Assembly (NCBI RefSeq): GCF_900156495.1
Contig: NZ_FTNT01000002.1
Span: 62,001 to 126,000, forward strand
Direction of reading: 5' to 3'
Source of the DNA: Williamsia sterculiae
GTDB taxonomy: Bacteria; Actinomycetota; Actinomycetes; Mycobacteriales; Mycobacteriaceae
DNA: 64,000 nucleotides
Part shown: one piece after another, positions 1 to 9,276 of the stretch
How positions within the stretch are numbered: the first letter of the stretch is position 1
How the letters are laid out: every line of letters starts with the position of its first letter
Made by a program: the position numbers and the translations under genes
The notes under the pieces: model-generated
Told to the model about the DNA's origin: nothing
Database searches by the model: none
The model's input: only the letters and a program-made list of their open reading frames with translations

Positions 1-947
1 CACCGACCGACGAGGGCGCGGGCGAAGAAGGTGAGATTCGCCGGGCGCTCGGCCAGTCTGCGCACGAAGTAGCCGTACCACTCGGCGCCGAACGGAAGGT
101 AGACGCGGACGGCACCACCCGCCTCGGCCAGCCGTCGTTGCTCGTCGGTCCGGATCCCGTAGAGCATCTGGTGTTCCCAGCTGTCGGGCAGCCGACGGGT
201 CTCGGTCGCCAGCACGCGGGCCGACTCGATCATCACCGGATCATGGGACGCGATCATCGGATAGCCACTGCCGCACATCAAGATTCGCAGACACCGCTGG
301 TAGGCCTCGTCCACCGCGGCCCGATCGGTGAACGCGACGGCCGGTGACTCGGCGTAGGCGCCCTTGCACAGTCGGATGCGCGATCCCGGACCGGAGAACT
401 CGGTGCAGTCGTCCTCGGTCCGACGCAGGTAAGCCTGCAGCACCGTGCCCAGTGTGGGGAAGTCCGTGCGGACGGTCCGGACGATGTCCAGGCGTTCGGC
501 GGTGCTCGCGTGGTCCTCGGCGTCGACGGTGACCAGCACCCCGTGTCGTTGTGCGTCGTCGCAGATCGCCATCGCGTTCTCGGTGGCGATCTTGGTGCCG
601 TGCCGGGGCAGGGCCTGACCGAGGGCCGACAGCTTCAGTGACACCTCGAGGCTGTTGGGTGCGGCGCCGAGGGTGCCCAGTGCACCGATCAGGTGGTGGT
701 ACGCCTCGGTGGTCGCGGTGGCCTGACGTTCGTCGGTGGTGTCCTCGCCCAGGTGATCGATGGAGACCATCAACCCCTGGCCGAGCAGCTTCTCGGTTGC
801 GGCCAGGACATCGGCCTCGGTTTCACCGGGGACGAACCGTTCCACGACGTTTCGGGTCATCGAGGTCCGCGACGACGCCACCTTGAGACGATCGCTGCGG
901 CCGGCGGCGAGGATGCCCGGTCGCAGGGCGGTGTCGAAGAATCCCAT
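1..947 (-). CDS. Proline dehydrogenase (3' end cut by window edge)
   Basis: FAD-dependent proline dehydrogenase, oxidising L-proline to 1-pyrroline-5-carboxylate and passing electrons to the respiratory chain. About 315 codons are present. The start is ATG at 947; the stop lies beyond base 1. Visible family motifs are LQAYLRRTEDD, RIRLCKGAY and, near the C-terminus, YLPFGAEWYGYFVRRLAER, the conserved end of the PRODH barrel. The family is usually about 310-330 residues, so only a few residues should be missing. The ATG begins one base after the pruA stop, so the two genes are one operon and probably translationally coupled. This is the monofunctional Gram-positive type, with the aldehyde dehydrogenase as a separate gene rather than a PutA fusion. 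Confidence 0.93.
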   Translation of the reverse strand, partial: MGFFDTALRPGILAAGRSDRLKVASSRTSMTRNVVERFVPGETEADVLAATEKLLGQGLMVSIDHLGEDTTDERQATATTEAYHHLIGALGTLGAAPNSLEVSLKLSALGQALPRHGTKIATENAMAICDDAQRHGVLVTVDAEDHASTAERLDIVRTVRTDFPTLGTVLQAYLRRTEDDCTEFSGPGSRIRLCKGAYAESPAVAFTDRAAVDEAYQRCLRILMCGSGYPMIASHDPVMIESARVLATETRRLPDSWEHQMLYGIRTDEQRRLAEAGGAVRVYLPFGAEWYGYFVRRLAERPANLTFFARALVGR

Positions 948-948
948 G

Positions 949-2583
949 TCACTCGGCCTCCATGTGCGGGTACGACGACGACGTCGGCGGGTCGAACGTC
1001 TCCTTGACGGTGCGGGGGGAGGTCCAGCGCAGCAGGTTCACCGGGGAGCCTGCCTTGTCGTTGGTCCCCGAGGCACGGGCTCCGCCGAACGGTTGCTGAC
1101 CGACCACCGCGCCGGTCGGTTTGTCGTTGATGTAGAAGTTGCCCGCCGCATTGCGGAGCGCGGTGTTGGCCCGACGGACGGCGGCGATGTCGTCGGCGAT
1201 GATCGACCCGGTCAGCGCATAGGTGGCGGTCGAGTCCACGAGCGCCAGCATCTCCTCGAAGTCGTCGTCAGGATAGATGTAGACCGAGAGGATCGGACCG
1301 AAGTACTCGGTGGAGAACGCCTCGTCGTGAGGATCGTCGGAGAGCAACACCGTCGGACGGACGAAGAACCCGTCCCGGTCGTCGTACTCGCCGCCGGCCG
1401 CGACCGTCAGCGACGACACGGACTTGCCGCGTTCGATGGCGGCGGCATTCTTGTCGAAGGAGCGACGATCGATCACCGCGCCGCCGAAGTTGGAGAGGTC
1501 CCGTACGTCGCCGTACGTCAGCTCCGATGCCTCGGTGAGGAAGTCGTCACCCATCTTCTCCCACACCGAACGCGGGATGTACGCGCGCGATGCCGCCGAA
1601 CACTTCTGGCCCTGATACTCGAAGGCCCCCCTGATCAGTGCCGTGCGCAGGACGTCGGGATCGGCGGACGAGTGGGCGATCACGAAGTCCTTGCCACCGG
1701 TCTCGCCGACGAGTCGCGGGTAGGTGCGGTACCGGTCGATGTTGTCGCCGACCTGTCGCCAGAGGCGATGGAACGTCGCGGTCGAGCCGGTGAAGTGGAT
1801 GCCGGCCAGATGCGGGTCGGCGAGAGCGACGTCGGACACCGCGATGCCGTCTCCGGTCACCAGGTTGATCACACCGTCCGGCAATCCCGCGGCTTCCAAC
1901 AGTTGCATGGTCTGGAAGGCGGCGTAGGTCTGGGTGGGTGACGGTTTCCAGATCACGGTGTTACCCATGAGCATCGGCGCGGTGGGTAGATTGCCCGCGA
2001 TGGCACTGAAGTTGAACGGGGTGATGGCGTAGACGAACCCCTCCAGCGGCCGGTGATCGAGGCGGTTCCACACACCCGGGCTGGAGACCGGTTGTTCGGC
2101 GAGGATGTCGCGGGCGAAGCCGACGTTGAACCGCCAGAAGTCGATCAGTTCACAGGGGGCGTCGATCTCGGCCTGCTGCACCGTCTTCGACTGTCCGAGC
2201 ATGGTGGCGGCGGCGATCCGTTCGCGCCACGGACCCGACAACAGGTCGGCTGCCCGCAACAAGACGGCGGCTCGTTCGTCGAACGAGGTGTCGGCCCACG
2301 CGGACGCGGCGGCCAGCGACGCATCCACCGCGGCGCGGGCGTCGTCGTGCGTGGCGTTGCCGAGAGTACCGAGGACCTCCCGATGTGCGTGCGGTTGGAT
2401 CACGTCGGTCCGGTCGCCACCACCCATGCGATGTGCGCCGCCGATGACGTTGGGTAGGTCGATGGGGTCGCGACGCGCCTGATCGTCGAGTTGCCCGCGG
2501 ATCCGCTCGCGTTCCGCACTGCCCGGTGCATAGGTGTGTACGGGCTCGTTGCGGGCTGTCGGGGGAGTCGTGATCGCATCCAT
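949..2583 (-). CDS. pruA: L-glutamate gamma-semialdehyde (P5C) dehydrogenase
   Basis: NAD-dependent aldehyde dehydrogenase converting 1-pyrroline-5-carboxylate/glutamate semialdehyde to glutamate, the second step of proline catabolism. It has 544 residues, normal for this class. Visible are the Rossmann-type stretch ITPFNFSAIAGNLP, the substrate/NAD region VGETGGKDFVIAHS and the catalytic cysteine in FEYQGQKCSAASRAYIP. The ATG at 2583 is preceded by a GAGGTAGAGGAC-like ribosome site. It is transcribed with the downstream proline dehydrogenase and divergently from the PucR regulator. This matches the mycobacterial pruAB arrangement with a PucR-type activator (PruC) next door, so proline induction is the likely control. 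Confidence 0.96.
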   Translation of the reverse strand: MDAITTPPTARNEPVHTYAPGSAERERIRGQLDDQARRDPIDLPNVIGGAHRMGGGDRTDVIQPHAHREVLGTLGNATHDDARAAVDASLAAASAWADTSFDERAAVLLRAADLLSGPWRERIAAATMLGQSKTVQQAEIDAPCELIDFWRFNVGFARDILAEQPVSSPGVWNRLDHRPLEGFVYAITPFNFSAIAGNLPTAPMLMGNTVIWKPSPTQTYAAFQTMQLLEAAGLPDGVINLVTGDGIAVSDVALADPHLAGIHFTGSTATFHRLWRQVGDNIDRYRTYPRLVGETGGKDFVIAHSSADPDVLRTALIRGAFEYQGQKCSAASRAYIPRSVWEKMGDDFLTEASELTYGDVRDLSNFGGAVIDRRSFDKNAAAIERGKSVSSLTVAAGGEYDDRDGFFVRPTVLLSDDPHDEAFSTEYFGPILSVYIYPDDDFEEMLALVDSTATYALTGSIIADDIAAVRRANTALRNAAGNFYINDKPTGAVVGQQPFGGARASGTNDKAGSPVNLLRWTSPRTVKETFDPPTSSSYPHMEAE

Positions 2584-2639
2584 GTCCTCTACCTCAGCGC
2601 AGGCCGACGGTGCGGAACATGTTCGATCAGACGAGGTAT

Positions 2640-2657
2640 CGGACTAGTATTTGTCCG
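2640..2657. promoter_or_regulatory. Leaderless promoter and inverted repeat of the PucR regulator
   Basis: The arms CGGAC and GTCCG flank an 8-base spacer, and the spacer contains a TAGTAT -10 element at 2645-2650. The regulator's ATG begins 8 bases after this -10, so its mRNA should be leaderless or nearly so. The repeat sits on the -10, which fits autoregulation. A second short palindrome, GAACATGTTC (2615-2624), lies nearer pruA and could be an activator site. Both assignments are inference from position. Confidence 0.45.
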
Positions 2658-2658
2658 C

Positions 2659-4284
2659 ATGGACAACATGGGTGGAGGTGTCCCACTCGGGCGCCTGCTG
2701 CTGGCCCTCGACCGCATGGTGGTGTCGCTGGTCGATGCCCCACGCGGACTCGACGTGACGGTGTCGTCGGTGGCGCTCCTCGACCCCGACGACCTGCACC
2801 TCGGTCTCGGGACCGCGGCTCGCAGCGCCGAGATGTTCATGCTCGTCGGCGCCACCGACGCCGAGGTCGTGGGGTGGTTGGGCTCGCTGGGGGGTCAGGT
2901 GCCGGTTGCGGTGATGGTGAAGACGCCGTCGTCAGAGGTGGTCGCGCAGGCGGCGGCGGTCGGCTCCGCCGTGGTGGCGGTGGATCACGGTGCTCGCTGG
3001 GAGCGGCTCTACAACCTGGTGGGGCGGGTCATCGGTCAGAGCGGGCCGGTGGCGGGCGAGGGCGACGTGGCGGAGTCGATGTCGACCGGGACGTCGGGTG
3101 ACATGTTCGCCCTGGCGCAGGCGGTCGCGGCCCGGACCGGCGGGCTGGTCAGCATCGAGGACGCCCGTTCGCATGTGCTCGCCTACAGCGCCGCGGGTGA
3201 CGAGGCCGACGAGTTGCGCAGGTTGTCGATCCTCGGCCGCGAGGGACCTCCGGCCATGCTCGCCTGGTTGCGGCAGTGGGGGGTCATGGACGCGCTGCGC
3301 AACGGTGTGGACGTGGTGTCGGTGGAGGCTCGTGACGATCTGGGTCTGCGTGCGCGATTGGCGGTCGGTATCCGTCGTCCGGGGGCAGGGGCCCGGGGCC
3401 GCGACGAATACCTGGGCACCATCTGGCTACAACGAGCGACATCCGACTTCAGTGCCGACGCGGGCGAGGTGATCGCCGGTGCCGCGTCGGTCGCGGCGCG
3501 GATCATCGGTCGGGCGGCTTCGGTCCCGTCGGCCCACACCGACCAGGTGCGTCGATTGCTCGGCCTGCGCGGTTCGGTGGTCGACGTGAGTTATCTCGCG
3601 GAGGCGCTGAATCTCTCGCGACAGGGGCCGGTGACGGTGGTGGGTTTCGCGGCAGGCGATCCTGCGCACGGCGCCACACCGGCCCTGGCCGGTTACCTCC
3701 CGGCGCTCACCCTGCACGCCAGCGCGTTCCGGCCCGAGTCGGTGACCACGACGGTGGGCGGTCGTGCGTATGTGGTGTTACCGCGTACGGAAGCCGAACC
3801 GGCTGTGCGATGGGCTCGATCGGCCGTCGACGCTGCCGCCCGCCAGTTCGGTGCCCGCGTGCGTGCGGTGATCGGTGATTCGGCGATCGGACTGGCAGCG
3901 GTCCCGGACGTGCGGGTCGCGGTGGACCGGGTGCTCGATGCTGCCCAGCACACCGCCGACCTGACCGACGACGTGGTCACCGTGGAGATGTCGCGCACCA
4001 GTGTCCTCCTCGGCGAGATCGTGGCTCACCTCGGGGCGAATCCCGACCTGCAGGACCCACGGGTACAGGCGTTACGTGATCACGATGCCGAACGCGGAAC
4101 CGAGCTGATCGCCTCGGTGCGTGCGTATCTCGACGCCTTCGGGGATGTCCGCTCGGCAGCGCAGTCGCTACACGTACACCCGAACACGTTGCGGTACCGG
4201 ATCCGACGAGCGCAGGTGACCAGCGGTATCGACCTCACCGACCCGGCCACCCGCCTGGTGGTCGCGCTGGCGTTGCGGGTGTAG
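2659..4284 (+). CDS. PucR-family transcriptional regulator (PruC-like)
   Basis: A 541-residue regulator. The N-terminal roughly 120 residues resemble the PucR sensor region, a GGDEF-like/CdaR middle region follows, and the C-terminus carries the PucR helix-turn-helix (FGDVRSAAQSLHVHPNTLRYRIRRAQ). The ATG at 2659 was chosen although the frame is open further upstream, because a good -10 (TAGTAT) lies just before it. Divergence from pruA and the proline dehydrogenase gene strongly suggests it controls them. In mycobacteria the PucR-type PruC activates pruAB in response to proline. Ligand specificity here is inferred from context only. Confidence 0.88.
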   Translation: MDNMGGGVPLGRLLLALDRMVVSLVDAPRGLDVTVSSVALLDPDDLHLGLGTAARSAEMFMLVGATDAEVVGWLGSLGGQVPVAVMVKTPSSEVVAQAAAVGSAVVAVDHGARWERLYNLVGRVIGQSGPVAGEGDVAESMSTGTSGDMFALAQAVAARTGGLVSIEDARSHVLAYSAAGDEADELRRLSILGREGPPAMLAWLRQWGVMDALRNGVDVVSVEARDDLGLRARLAVGIRRPGAGARGRDEYLGTIWLQRATSDFSADAGEVIAGAASVAARIIGRAASVPSAHTDQVRRLLGLRGSVVDVSYLAEALNLSRQGPVTVVGFAAGDPAHGATPALAGYLPALTLHASAFRPESVTTTVGGRAYVVLPRTEAEPAVRWARSAVDAAARQFGARVRAVIGDSAIGLAAVPDVRVAVDRVLDAAQHTADLTDDVVTVEMSRTSVLLGEIVAHLGANPDLQDPRVQALRDHDAERGTELIASVRAYLDAFGDVRSAAQSLHVHPNTLRYRIRRAQVTSGIDLTDPATRLVVALALRV

Positions 4285-4311
4285 GCGGGATACGTCGAGG
4301 CCGCCGAAGCG

Positions 4312-5679
4312 CTAGGCGCACCCGTTGGGCGCGGGTATCCCGTTCAATCGTCGTTCCAGCCAATTCCATTGCGCGGGATAACCTGTCAGCGCTCCGATCG
4401 CATGCTCGCCGGGTACCAGGGTGAACGACGAGTTCGCACCCAGTCGGCACTGCTCGACATGCAGGTTGATCGCACCCTGGACGGGGATCCACCATTCGTT
4501 GACACCCTGGTAGATGAACAACGGCGTACCCGCCTTGATGTTCTTGAGGCCCGTCTCCTTGTAGACCATGTCGGCCACCGGCGAGTGATAGGGATCCGGA
4601 TCGCTGGAGAACACCTGCGTGGGAACCGGGATCGCGATCCGCCCCGCCTGTACACCGCAGAAGTCCTTGACCGGTGACGTGGAGAGCCACTTGCCCGCAT
4701 TGTTCATGATGGTGAGCATCTCGGGATGTTCGCGGGCGATGCCCAGCTCCGCGGCCAGGAAGATCCCCGCCGCGAGATTGCCGTTCATGCTGTTGACCAG
4801 CATGTGGAAGTCGGCGGGCACGCCACCCAGAGCGGCGCCCACCAGCTGCGGCTTCAACTCCGGAGCATACGAGTCGATCTCCTTGACCGTCCCGTGTACG
4901 GCGATGGCGCCGCCGGAGTACCCGGTGAGGGCGGTCCGGCGTTTGGCGAAGTCCTTGGGTTCGACCTGTCCCATCGCCCGCAGCGAGTCCAGGGTGATCC
5001 GGCCGGCGACCGTCGGCTCACCGTAGGCCATCCGCGGTCCCTCGTGGTCGGGCAGGATCACCTCGTACCCGTTGAGCAGGGCATTGATCGTGTCCGGTGG
5101 GATGAAGTTGAACGTGCTCGTCTTGGTGCTGTAGCCGTGGGCGAACGAATACCCCGGGCTGCATTGCGCACCCAATGACACGATCGGGATGTCGTTGACC
5201 AGGATCGGGCGTGCGCCGGGTCCCTTCCAGACGTTGGCCGGGGTGATGATCGTGGCCGTGCCGAAGGACGGTGCATCATGAGAGTCGGTGGTGCGGAACT
5301 TGATCTGGGTGACCTTGGCCGTCGGCACGATGGACAGCAAGCGTCCGACCGGCGTGACGTCGCGCTTCTCCAGGAGTTGGCCCGGCTTCTTGGTGTCGAG
5401 ACCGGACGGCCATTGGTCGAAGAAGCGATCGCCGGTGTAGGCGGGCAACAGTGCCGCACGGGTCTCCAGCGTCGCCTGGTCGAATCCGGCGTTGTAGGCC
5501 CGCGGCGGAATGGTTGCGAGGTGCGGGATCGGTGCCGGCGGAATCGCTTTGTCGATGCCCTGGACCACCGGCAACGGCAGCGGATCGTCGGGTGCGGCGG
5601 TCGCCTGTGCGGCCGGACCGAGACCGAGTACCAGCACTGCGGCACAAGCAGCCTGCAAGAAGCGTGTGGACGAACGCAA
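4312..5679 (-). CDS. Secreted lipase/esterase (LIP family alpha/beta hydrolase)
   Basis: A 455-residue exported hydrolase of the secretory lipase (LIP) family, expected to cleave lipid esters outside the membrane. The nucleophile elbow is visible as TGYSGGAIAVHG. The frame is open further upstream, but TTG at 5679 is preferred: a GGGGAGA ribosome site precedes it, and it gives a clean signal peptide (basic RSSTR, hydrophobic core AACAAVLVLGLG, AQATAAP cleavage region). The gene is convergent with the PucR regulator, with a gap under 30 bases. Substrate is not predictable; cutinase-like or wax/steryl ester activity is also possible. Confidence 0.85.
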   Translation of the reverse strand: MRSSTRFLQAACAAVLVLGLGPAAQATAAPDDPLPLPVVQGIDKAIPPAPIPHLATIPPRAYNAGFDQATLETRAALLPAYTGDRFFDQWPSGLDTKKPGQLLEKRDVTPVGRLLSIVPTAKVTQIKFRTTDSHDAPSFGTATIITPANVWKGPGARPILVNDIPIVSLGAQCSPGYSFAHGYSTKTSTFNFIPPDTINALLNGYEVILPDHEGPRMAYGEPTVAGRITLDSLRAMGQVEPKDFAKRRTALTGYSGGAIAVHGTVKEIDSYAPELKPQLVGAALGGVPADFHMLVNSMNGNLAAGIFLAAELGIAREHPEMLTIMNNAGKWLSTSPVKDFCGVQAGRIAIPVPTQVFSSDPDPYHSPVADMVYKETGLKNIKAGTPLFIYQGVNEWWIPVQGAINLHVEQCRLGANSSFTLVPGEHAIGALTGYPAQWNWLERRLNGIPAPNGCA

Positions 5680-5808
5680 TGGCTCTCCCCGAGAATGACC
5701 CCGACCGACGTGATGACGTGCGCGCCACCCGCGGATACGGGTCGAGCGCTCTGTGATCGTAAGCCATGTCGCGGAGAGTGGTGTCCGAACGGCGCCCGAC
5801 GATCGACG

Positions 5809-5855
5809 GGTACCGAATGGGCCCGGGCCCGGTGACCCCGAACCCATTCGGTACC
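5809..5855 (-). terminator. Hairpin terminator after the glutamine synthetase gene
   Basis: A perfect 13-bp inverted repeat with arms GGTACCGAATGGG (5809-5821) and CCCATTCGGTACC (5843-5855) and a 21-base GC-rich loop. It lies just past the glutamine synthetase stop on the minus strand and upstream of the lipase gene. There is no U-tract, as is common for actinobacterial hairpins. It could also serve as an operator for the lipase promoter. Confidence 0.6.
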
Positions 5856-5862
5856 TCGTTGA

Positions 5863-8034
5863 TCAGAGGATGGTCAGCATCTCGTTGTAGGTGGGCAACG
5901 GCCAGAGGTCGTCGGCAACCAGTCCCTCGAGCGCGTCGGCGGCGGCGCGCACCTCGAGCATCGCCGGGATCAGGGTGTCGAGCGCGTACTTCGACTCGTC
6001 GTATTCCGAGTCGCCGTGGAAGTTCTTGATGCCCTCCTCGAGAGTGGTCAGCGAACTCAGCAACTCGGCCAGGTGAGCGGTGATCTCCTCCAATACGGGG
6101 TTGGCCGACTCGATCCCGGCGGCTTTGAGGTTGGCGCTCACACCGCTGAGCTCACCCTGGTAACGGAACGTCGCGGGCAGGATCATCGTCTTGGCTATCT
6201 CGGCGGTCTCCTTGGCCTCCACCAAAATGGTCAGTGCGTACTGCTCGAAGATGACGTCCTCTCGCGCCTCGAGCTCGCGGGCGGACAGCACGCCGTACTT
6301 CTCGAACGCGGTGACGACGTCGGCATCCCCCAATTCGGTGACCGCGTCGACGGTGGTTCGCAGATTCTTCAGTCCGCGCGACCGGGCCTCGTCCTGCCAT
6401 ACGTCGGCGTAGCCGTCGCCGTTGAAGATCACCGCGCCGTGCTCGGTGATGATCTCCTGCAGCACCTGCTGGCAGGCGTCGGCGAAGGTGGTGCCGTCCG
6501 CCGTGAGCTTCTCGAGCTCCGTCGCGATGTGGTCGATGGAGTCGGCGAGCAGCACGTTGATCGCGACCATCGGGTCGGAGATCGACTGGTTGGAGCCCGG
6601 TGCGCGGTACTCGAATCGGTTACCGGTGAACGCGAACGGGCTGGTGCGGTTGCGGTCGCCGGGATCGGCTTTCAGCGGCGGCAACGTGTCCACACCCAGT
6701 TCGAGAACACCGGCTTCCTTGGACGCGGTGGCGCCGCCCTTGGCGATCTGGTCGAAGACATCCATCAGCTGACTGCCGAGAAAGATCGAGATGATTGCCG
6801 GAGGTGCCTCGTTGGCGCCGAGGCGATGATCGTTGGAGGCGGAGGCGACCACGGCCCGCAACAACCCGCCGAACTTGTGGACCCCCCGGATGATGGCTCC
6901 GCAGAAGACCAGGAACTGCATGTTGTCGTGCGGGGTGTCACCGGGGTTGAGCAGGTTCCCCTGATGCGAGTTACCCAACGAGAAGTTGACGTGTTTGCCC
7001 GACCCGTTGACGCCGGCGAACGGCTTCTCGTGCAGTAGACAGATCATGCCGTAGCGTTCGGCGACCTTCTTCATCGTCGTCATCATCAGCTGCTGATGAT
7101 CGTGGGCGATGACCGACCGCTCGAACACCGGGGCCAGCTCGAACTGACCGGGTGCGACCTCGTTGTGCCGCGTCTTGGCGGGGATGCCCTGCTTGAACAG
7201 CTCGCGATCGAGTTCGATCATGAACGCGAGAACGCGGTCCGGGATCGCGCCGAAGTAGTGGTCGTCGAACTCCTGGCCCTTCGACGGTGGCGCGCCGAAG
7301 AGCGTACGTCCCGACGTCATCAGGTCGGGTCGGGCGTAGTAGAAGTTCTCGTCGATGAGGAAGTACTCCTGCTCGGCACCGGCGTAGGAGACCACCGTGT
7401 CGACGTCGGTGTGCCCGAACAGCTTCAGCAGGCGCATTGCCTGCTTGCTCATCGCCTGCTGACTGCGCAGCAGAGGTGTCTTCTTGTCCAGCGCCTCACC
7501 GGTCCAGGAGATGAAGATGGTGGGGATGCAGAGTGTGTTGCCGTTCGGGTTCTCCAGGATGTACGCCGGACTGGTGGCATCCCAACCGGTGTAACCGCGG
7601 GCTTCGAATGTGCCCCGCAGTCCGCCGTTGGGAAAGCTCGACGCGTCGGGCTCACCCTGCAGCAGCGTCTTTCCCTGGAACTCGGCCAGCGACAGACCGC
7701 TGGCGTCGGGCTCCAGGAACGAGTCGTGCTTCTCCGCAGTGAATCCGGTCAGGGGATAGAAGACGTGCGCGTAGTGCGACGCGCCCTTCTCGATGGCCCA
7801 GTCCTTCATCGCGGATGCGACGACGTCGGCGACGGTGGGGTCGAGGGGGGCGCCGTTGTCGATGGTCGCCATGATCTTCTTGTAGACCGTCTTGGGCAAC
7901 CGGGCCTTCATCACCGACGGGCTGAACACCAGCTCCCCGAACATGTCGGCGATGTAGGTGTCGGTGTCACAGTGCGGGGTGCTGTGGCCGATCACTGCGT
8001 TGATGGCTTGACGGCGGGACTGGCTGCCACTCAC
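5863..8034 (-). CDS. Glutamine synthetase type III
   Basis: A 723-residue glutamine synthetase of the large GSIII class, making glutamine from glutamate, ammonia and ATP. The length and the GSIII-type blocks distinguish it from the roughly 450-residue GlnA. Visible are [20 protein letters not shown], the nucleotide/glutamate-site block [24 protein letters not shown] and [15 protein letters not shown]. The start is GTG at 8034, preceded by a perfect AGGAGGACGCC ribosome site; the long open frame upstream is not needed. The gene is monocistronic, with a hairpin downstream. A GlnR-like site about 80 bases upstream suggests induction under nitrogen limitation. Confidence 0.93.
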   Translation of the reverse strand: MSGSQSRRQAINAVIGHSTPHCDTDTYIADMFGELVFSPSVMKARLPKTVYKKIMATIDNGAPLDPTVADVVASAMKDWAIEKGASHYAHVFYPLTGFTAEKHDSFLEPDASGLSLAEFQGKTLLQGEPDASSFPNGGLRGTFEARGYTGWDATSPAYILENPNGNTLCIPTIFISWTGEALDKKTPLLRSQQAMSKQAMRLLKLFGHTDVDTVVSYAGAEQEYFLIDENFYYARPDLMTSGRTLFGAPPSKGQEFDDHYFGAIPDRVLAFMIELDRELFKQGIPAKTRHNEVAPGQFELAPVFERSVIAHDHQQLMMTTMKKVAERYGMICLLHEKPFAGVNGSGKHVNFSLGNSHQGNLLNPGDTPHDNMQFLVFCGAIIRGVHKFGGLLRAVVASASNDHRLGANEAPPAIISIFLGSQLMDVFDQIAKGGATASKEAGVLELGVDTLPPLKADPGDRNRTSPFAFTGNRFEYRAPGSNQSISDPMVAINVLLADSIDHIATELEKLTADGTTFADACQQVLQEIITEHGAVIFNGDGYADVWQDEARSRGLKNLRTTVDAVTELGDADVVTAFEKYGVLSARELEAREDVIFEQYALTILVEAKETAEIAKTMILPATFRYQGELSGVSANLKAAGIESANPVLEEITAHLAELLSSLTTLEEGIKNFHGDSEYDESKYALDTLIPAMLEVRAAADALEGLVADDLWPLPTYNEMLTIL

Positions 8035-8088
8035 GGCGTCCTCCTGGGGTGTCGGTCCCGTCGTGCGACGGAAGGTTTCAACGATGGG

Positions 8089-8142
8089 ACGGTAGGAGAG
8101 CGAGATCGCCAGGGCGTTTCCGGTGCGTGACGGCCATGAAAC
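8089..8142 (-). promoter_or_regulatory. GlnR-like operator with -10 element upstream of GSIII
   Basis: At 8116-8142 the + strand reads GTTTC-N6-GTGAC-N6-GAAAC. Each half gives a GTNAC-N6-GAAAC match, one on each strand, sharing the central GTGAC/GTCAC. This is the established actinobacterial GlnR consensus. On the minus strand a TACCGT -10 lies at 8089-8094, which puts the operator at about -34 to -60, a normal position for a response-regulator activator. No good -35 is seen, consistent with activator dependence. Confidence 0.65.
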
Positions 8143-8211
8143 GCGTGGTCGGTCTCCCGGACCGGTCTCCACGAGGCGGTACTCACCGGTGCCGTAGACT
8201 CCCCGAGCAGC

Positions 8212-8284
8212 GCTCTCGTAGCTCAGGGGATAGAGCACGGCTCTCCTAAAGCCGGTGTCGCAGGTTCGAATCCTGCCGGGAGCA
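8212..8284 (+). tRNA. tRNA-Arg (anticodon CCT)
   Basis: A 73-nt cloverleaf. The acceptor stem GCTCTCG pairs with CGGGAGC, the D-arm contains AGGGGATA, and the anticodon stem CGGCT/AGCCG encloses loop CTCCTAA with anticodon CCT. The T-arm is GCAGG-TTCGAAT-CCTGC and the discriminator base is A. CCA is not encoded. It reads AGG codons, which are rare in this GC-rich genome. Confidence 0.97.
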
Positions 8285-8429
8285 CCGAGGTATCTCTGCC
8301 ACCCTCGGGGCGGCGTGCGCCCACTGTGTGTGAACGCGATCTGTGGGGGCGCACTCCGGCGCGGTAACAGCGCGGCGCCCACCGGCGACCACCCCGATGA
8401 GGGATCGCGACCGCAGAGCAGGTGGGCGC

Positions 8430-9251
8430 ATGGTGGATTCCGACGACGGCGATATGCGGGCGGGCGATGTCGACCGAGCGTCGGCACTTGCCGATCTCGA
8501 TCTGGCCTTCGTCGCCGGGCAACTCGACGTCACCGAACACGTGGAGCGCCTCGAACGGGCCAGGTCCGCCAGGACACTGGCCGAGCTGGCGTCATTGACC
8601 AGTGATCTCCGGATCCCACGCGCACCGGTGCCACCGCCGCCGCGACATCCTCTGGTGGCCTCCCCGTGGGCACTTGCCCTCGCCGGTGCACTGATGGTGG
8701 TCGCGATCTGCATTGCCGCCGGTGTGTTCACCACCGACGTCGAGAACCGCCGACCGGACAGACCGGTGGATCCGATGGTCGCGGGCGAACTCTTCACCGC
8801 CCACGGGATCGCAGAAGTGGTTCAGCGCACCAGGGAACGCTTCCACACCACCGTCGTCGAGGGGATCCACCTGTACCGCGACGAGGCCGAGCTACACGTC
8901 ATCGATCCGTCGTCACCCACCGGCGGCGTGCACTACCAGTACTCACCGGGCGGCGACTTCCACAGCCCGGAGGTCTACAGCGGGCTCGCGGTCGATTCCG
9001 GTCTCCCGAACGAGTCGGTGGATCTCGCCGACGTCGACACCGAGCGCGTGGCGGACGTGATCGCATCGGCCCCCGAACGGCTGGGGATCGGCACGCCACA
9101 GGATGCCGGTCCCGCGTTCCGGGTGACGATCGGTGGCGATGACGGGGGCGAGATCTGGATCGGGGTCAACGGCGTCAGCATCGACTCGCATATGGTCACC
9201 CGGTTGGACGGGACGGTCAAGGGAGTCCACCGATGTGGATGGGGGTGTTGA
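8430..9251 (+). CDS. DUF1707-domain single-pass membrane protein
   Basis: About 273 residues. The N-terminal DUF1707 domain (residues about 8-60: [24 protein letters not shown] followed by [13 protein letters not shown]) is a short cytosolic module common in actinobacteria. A proline-rich hinge and one membrane helix (about 72-94) follow, then an extracytoplasmic region without a recognised family. Starts at ATG 8397 or further upstream are possible; 8430 is chosen because it lies just before the domain. It follows the tRNA and is convergent with the DMT-type protein. Function unknown. Confidence 0.72.
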   Translation: MVDSDDGDMRAGDVDRASALADLDLAFVAGQLDVTEHVERLERARSARTLAELASLTSDLRIPRAPVPPPPRHPLVASPWALALAGALMVVAICIAAGVFTTDVENRRPDRPVDPMVAGELFTAHGIAEVVQRTRERFHTTVVEGIHLYRDEAELHVIDPSSPTGGVHYQYSPGGDFHSPEVYSGLAVDSGLPNESVDLADVDTERVADVIASAPERLGIGTPQDAGPAFRVTIGGDDGGEIWIGVNGVSIDSHMVTRLDGTVKGVHRCGWGC

Positions 9252-9276
9252 GGGCGTCGGCTCGGTCGCCCGCGGT

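Noticed and set aside
8212-8284. tRNA-Arg as an integration site of a mobile element
   Set aside because: No duplicated tRNA end, integrase or atypical DNA next to it; flanking genes are ordinary.
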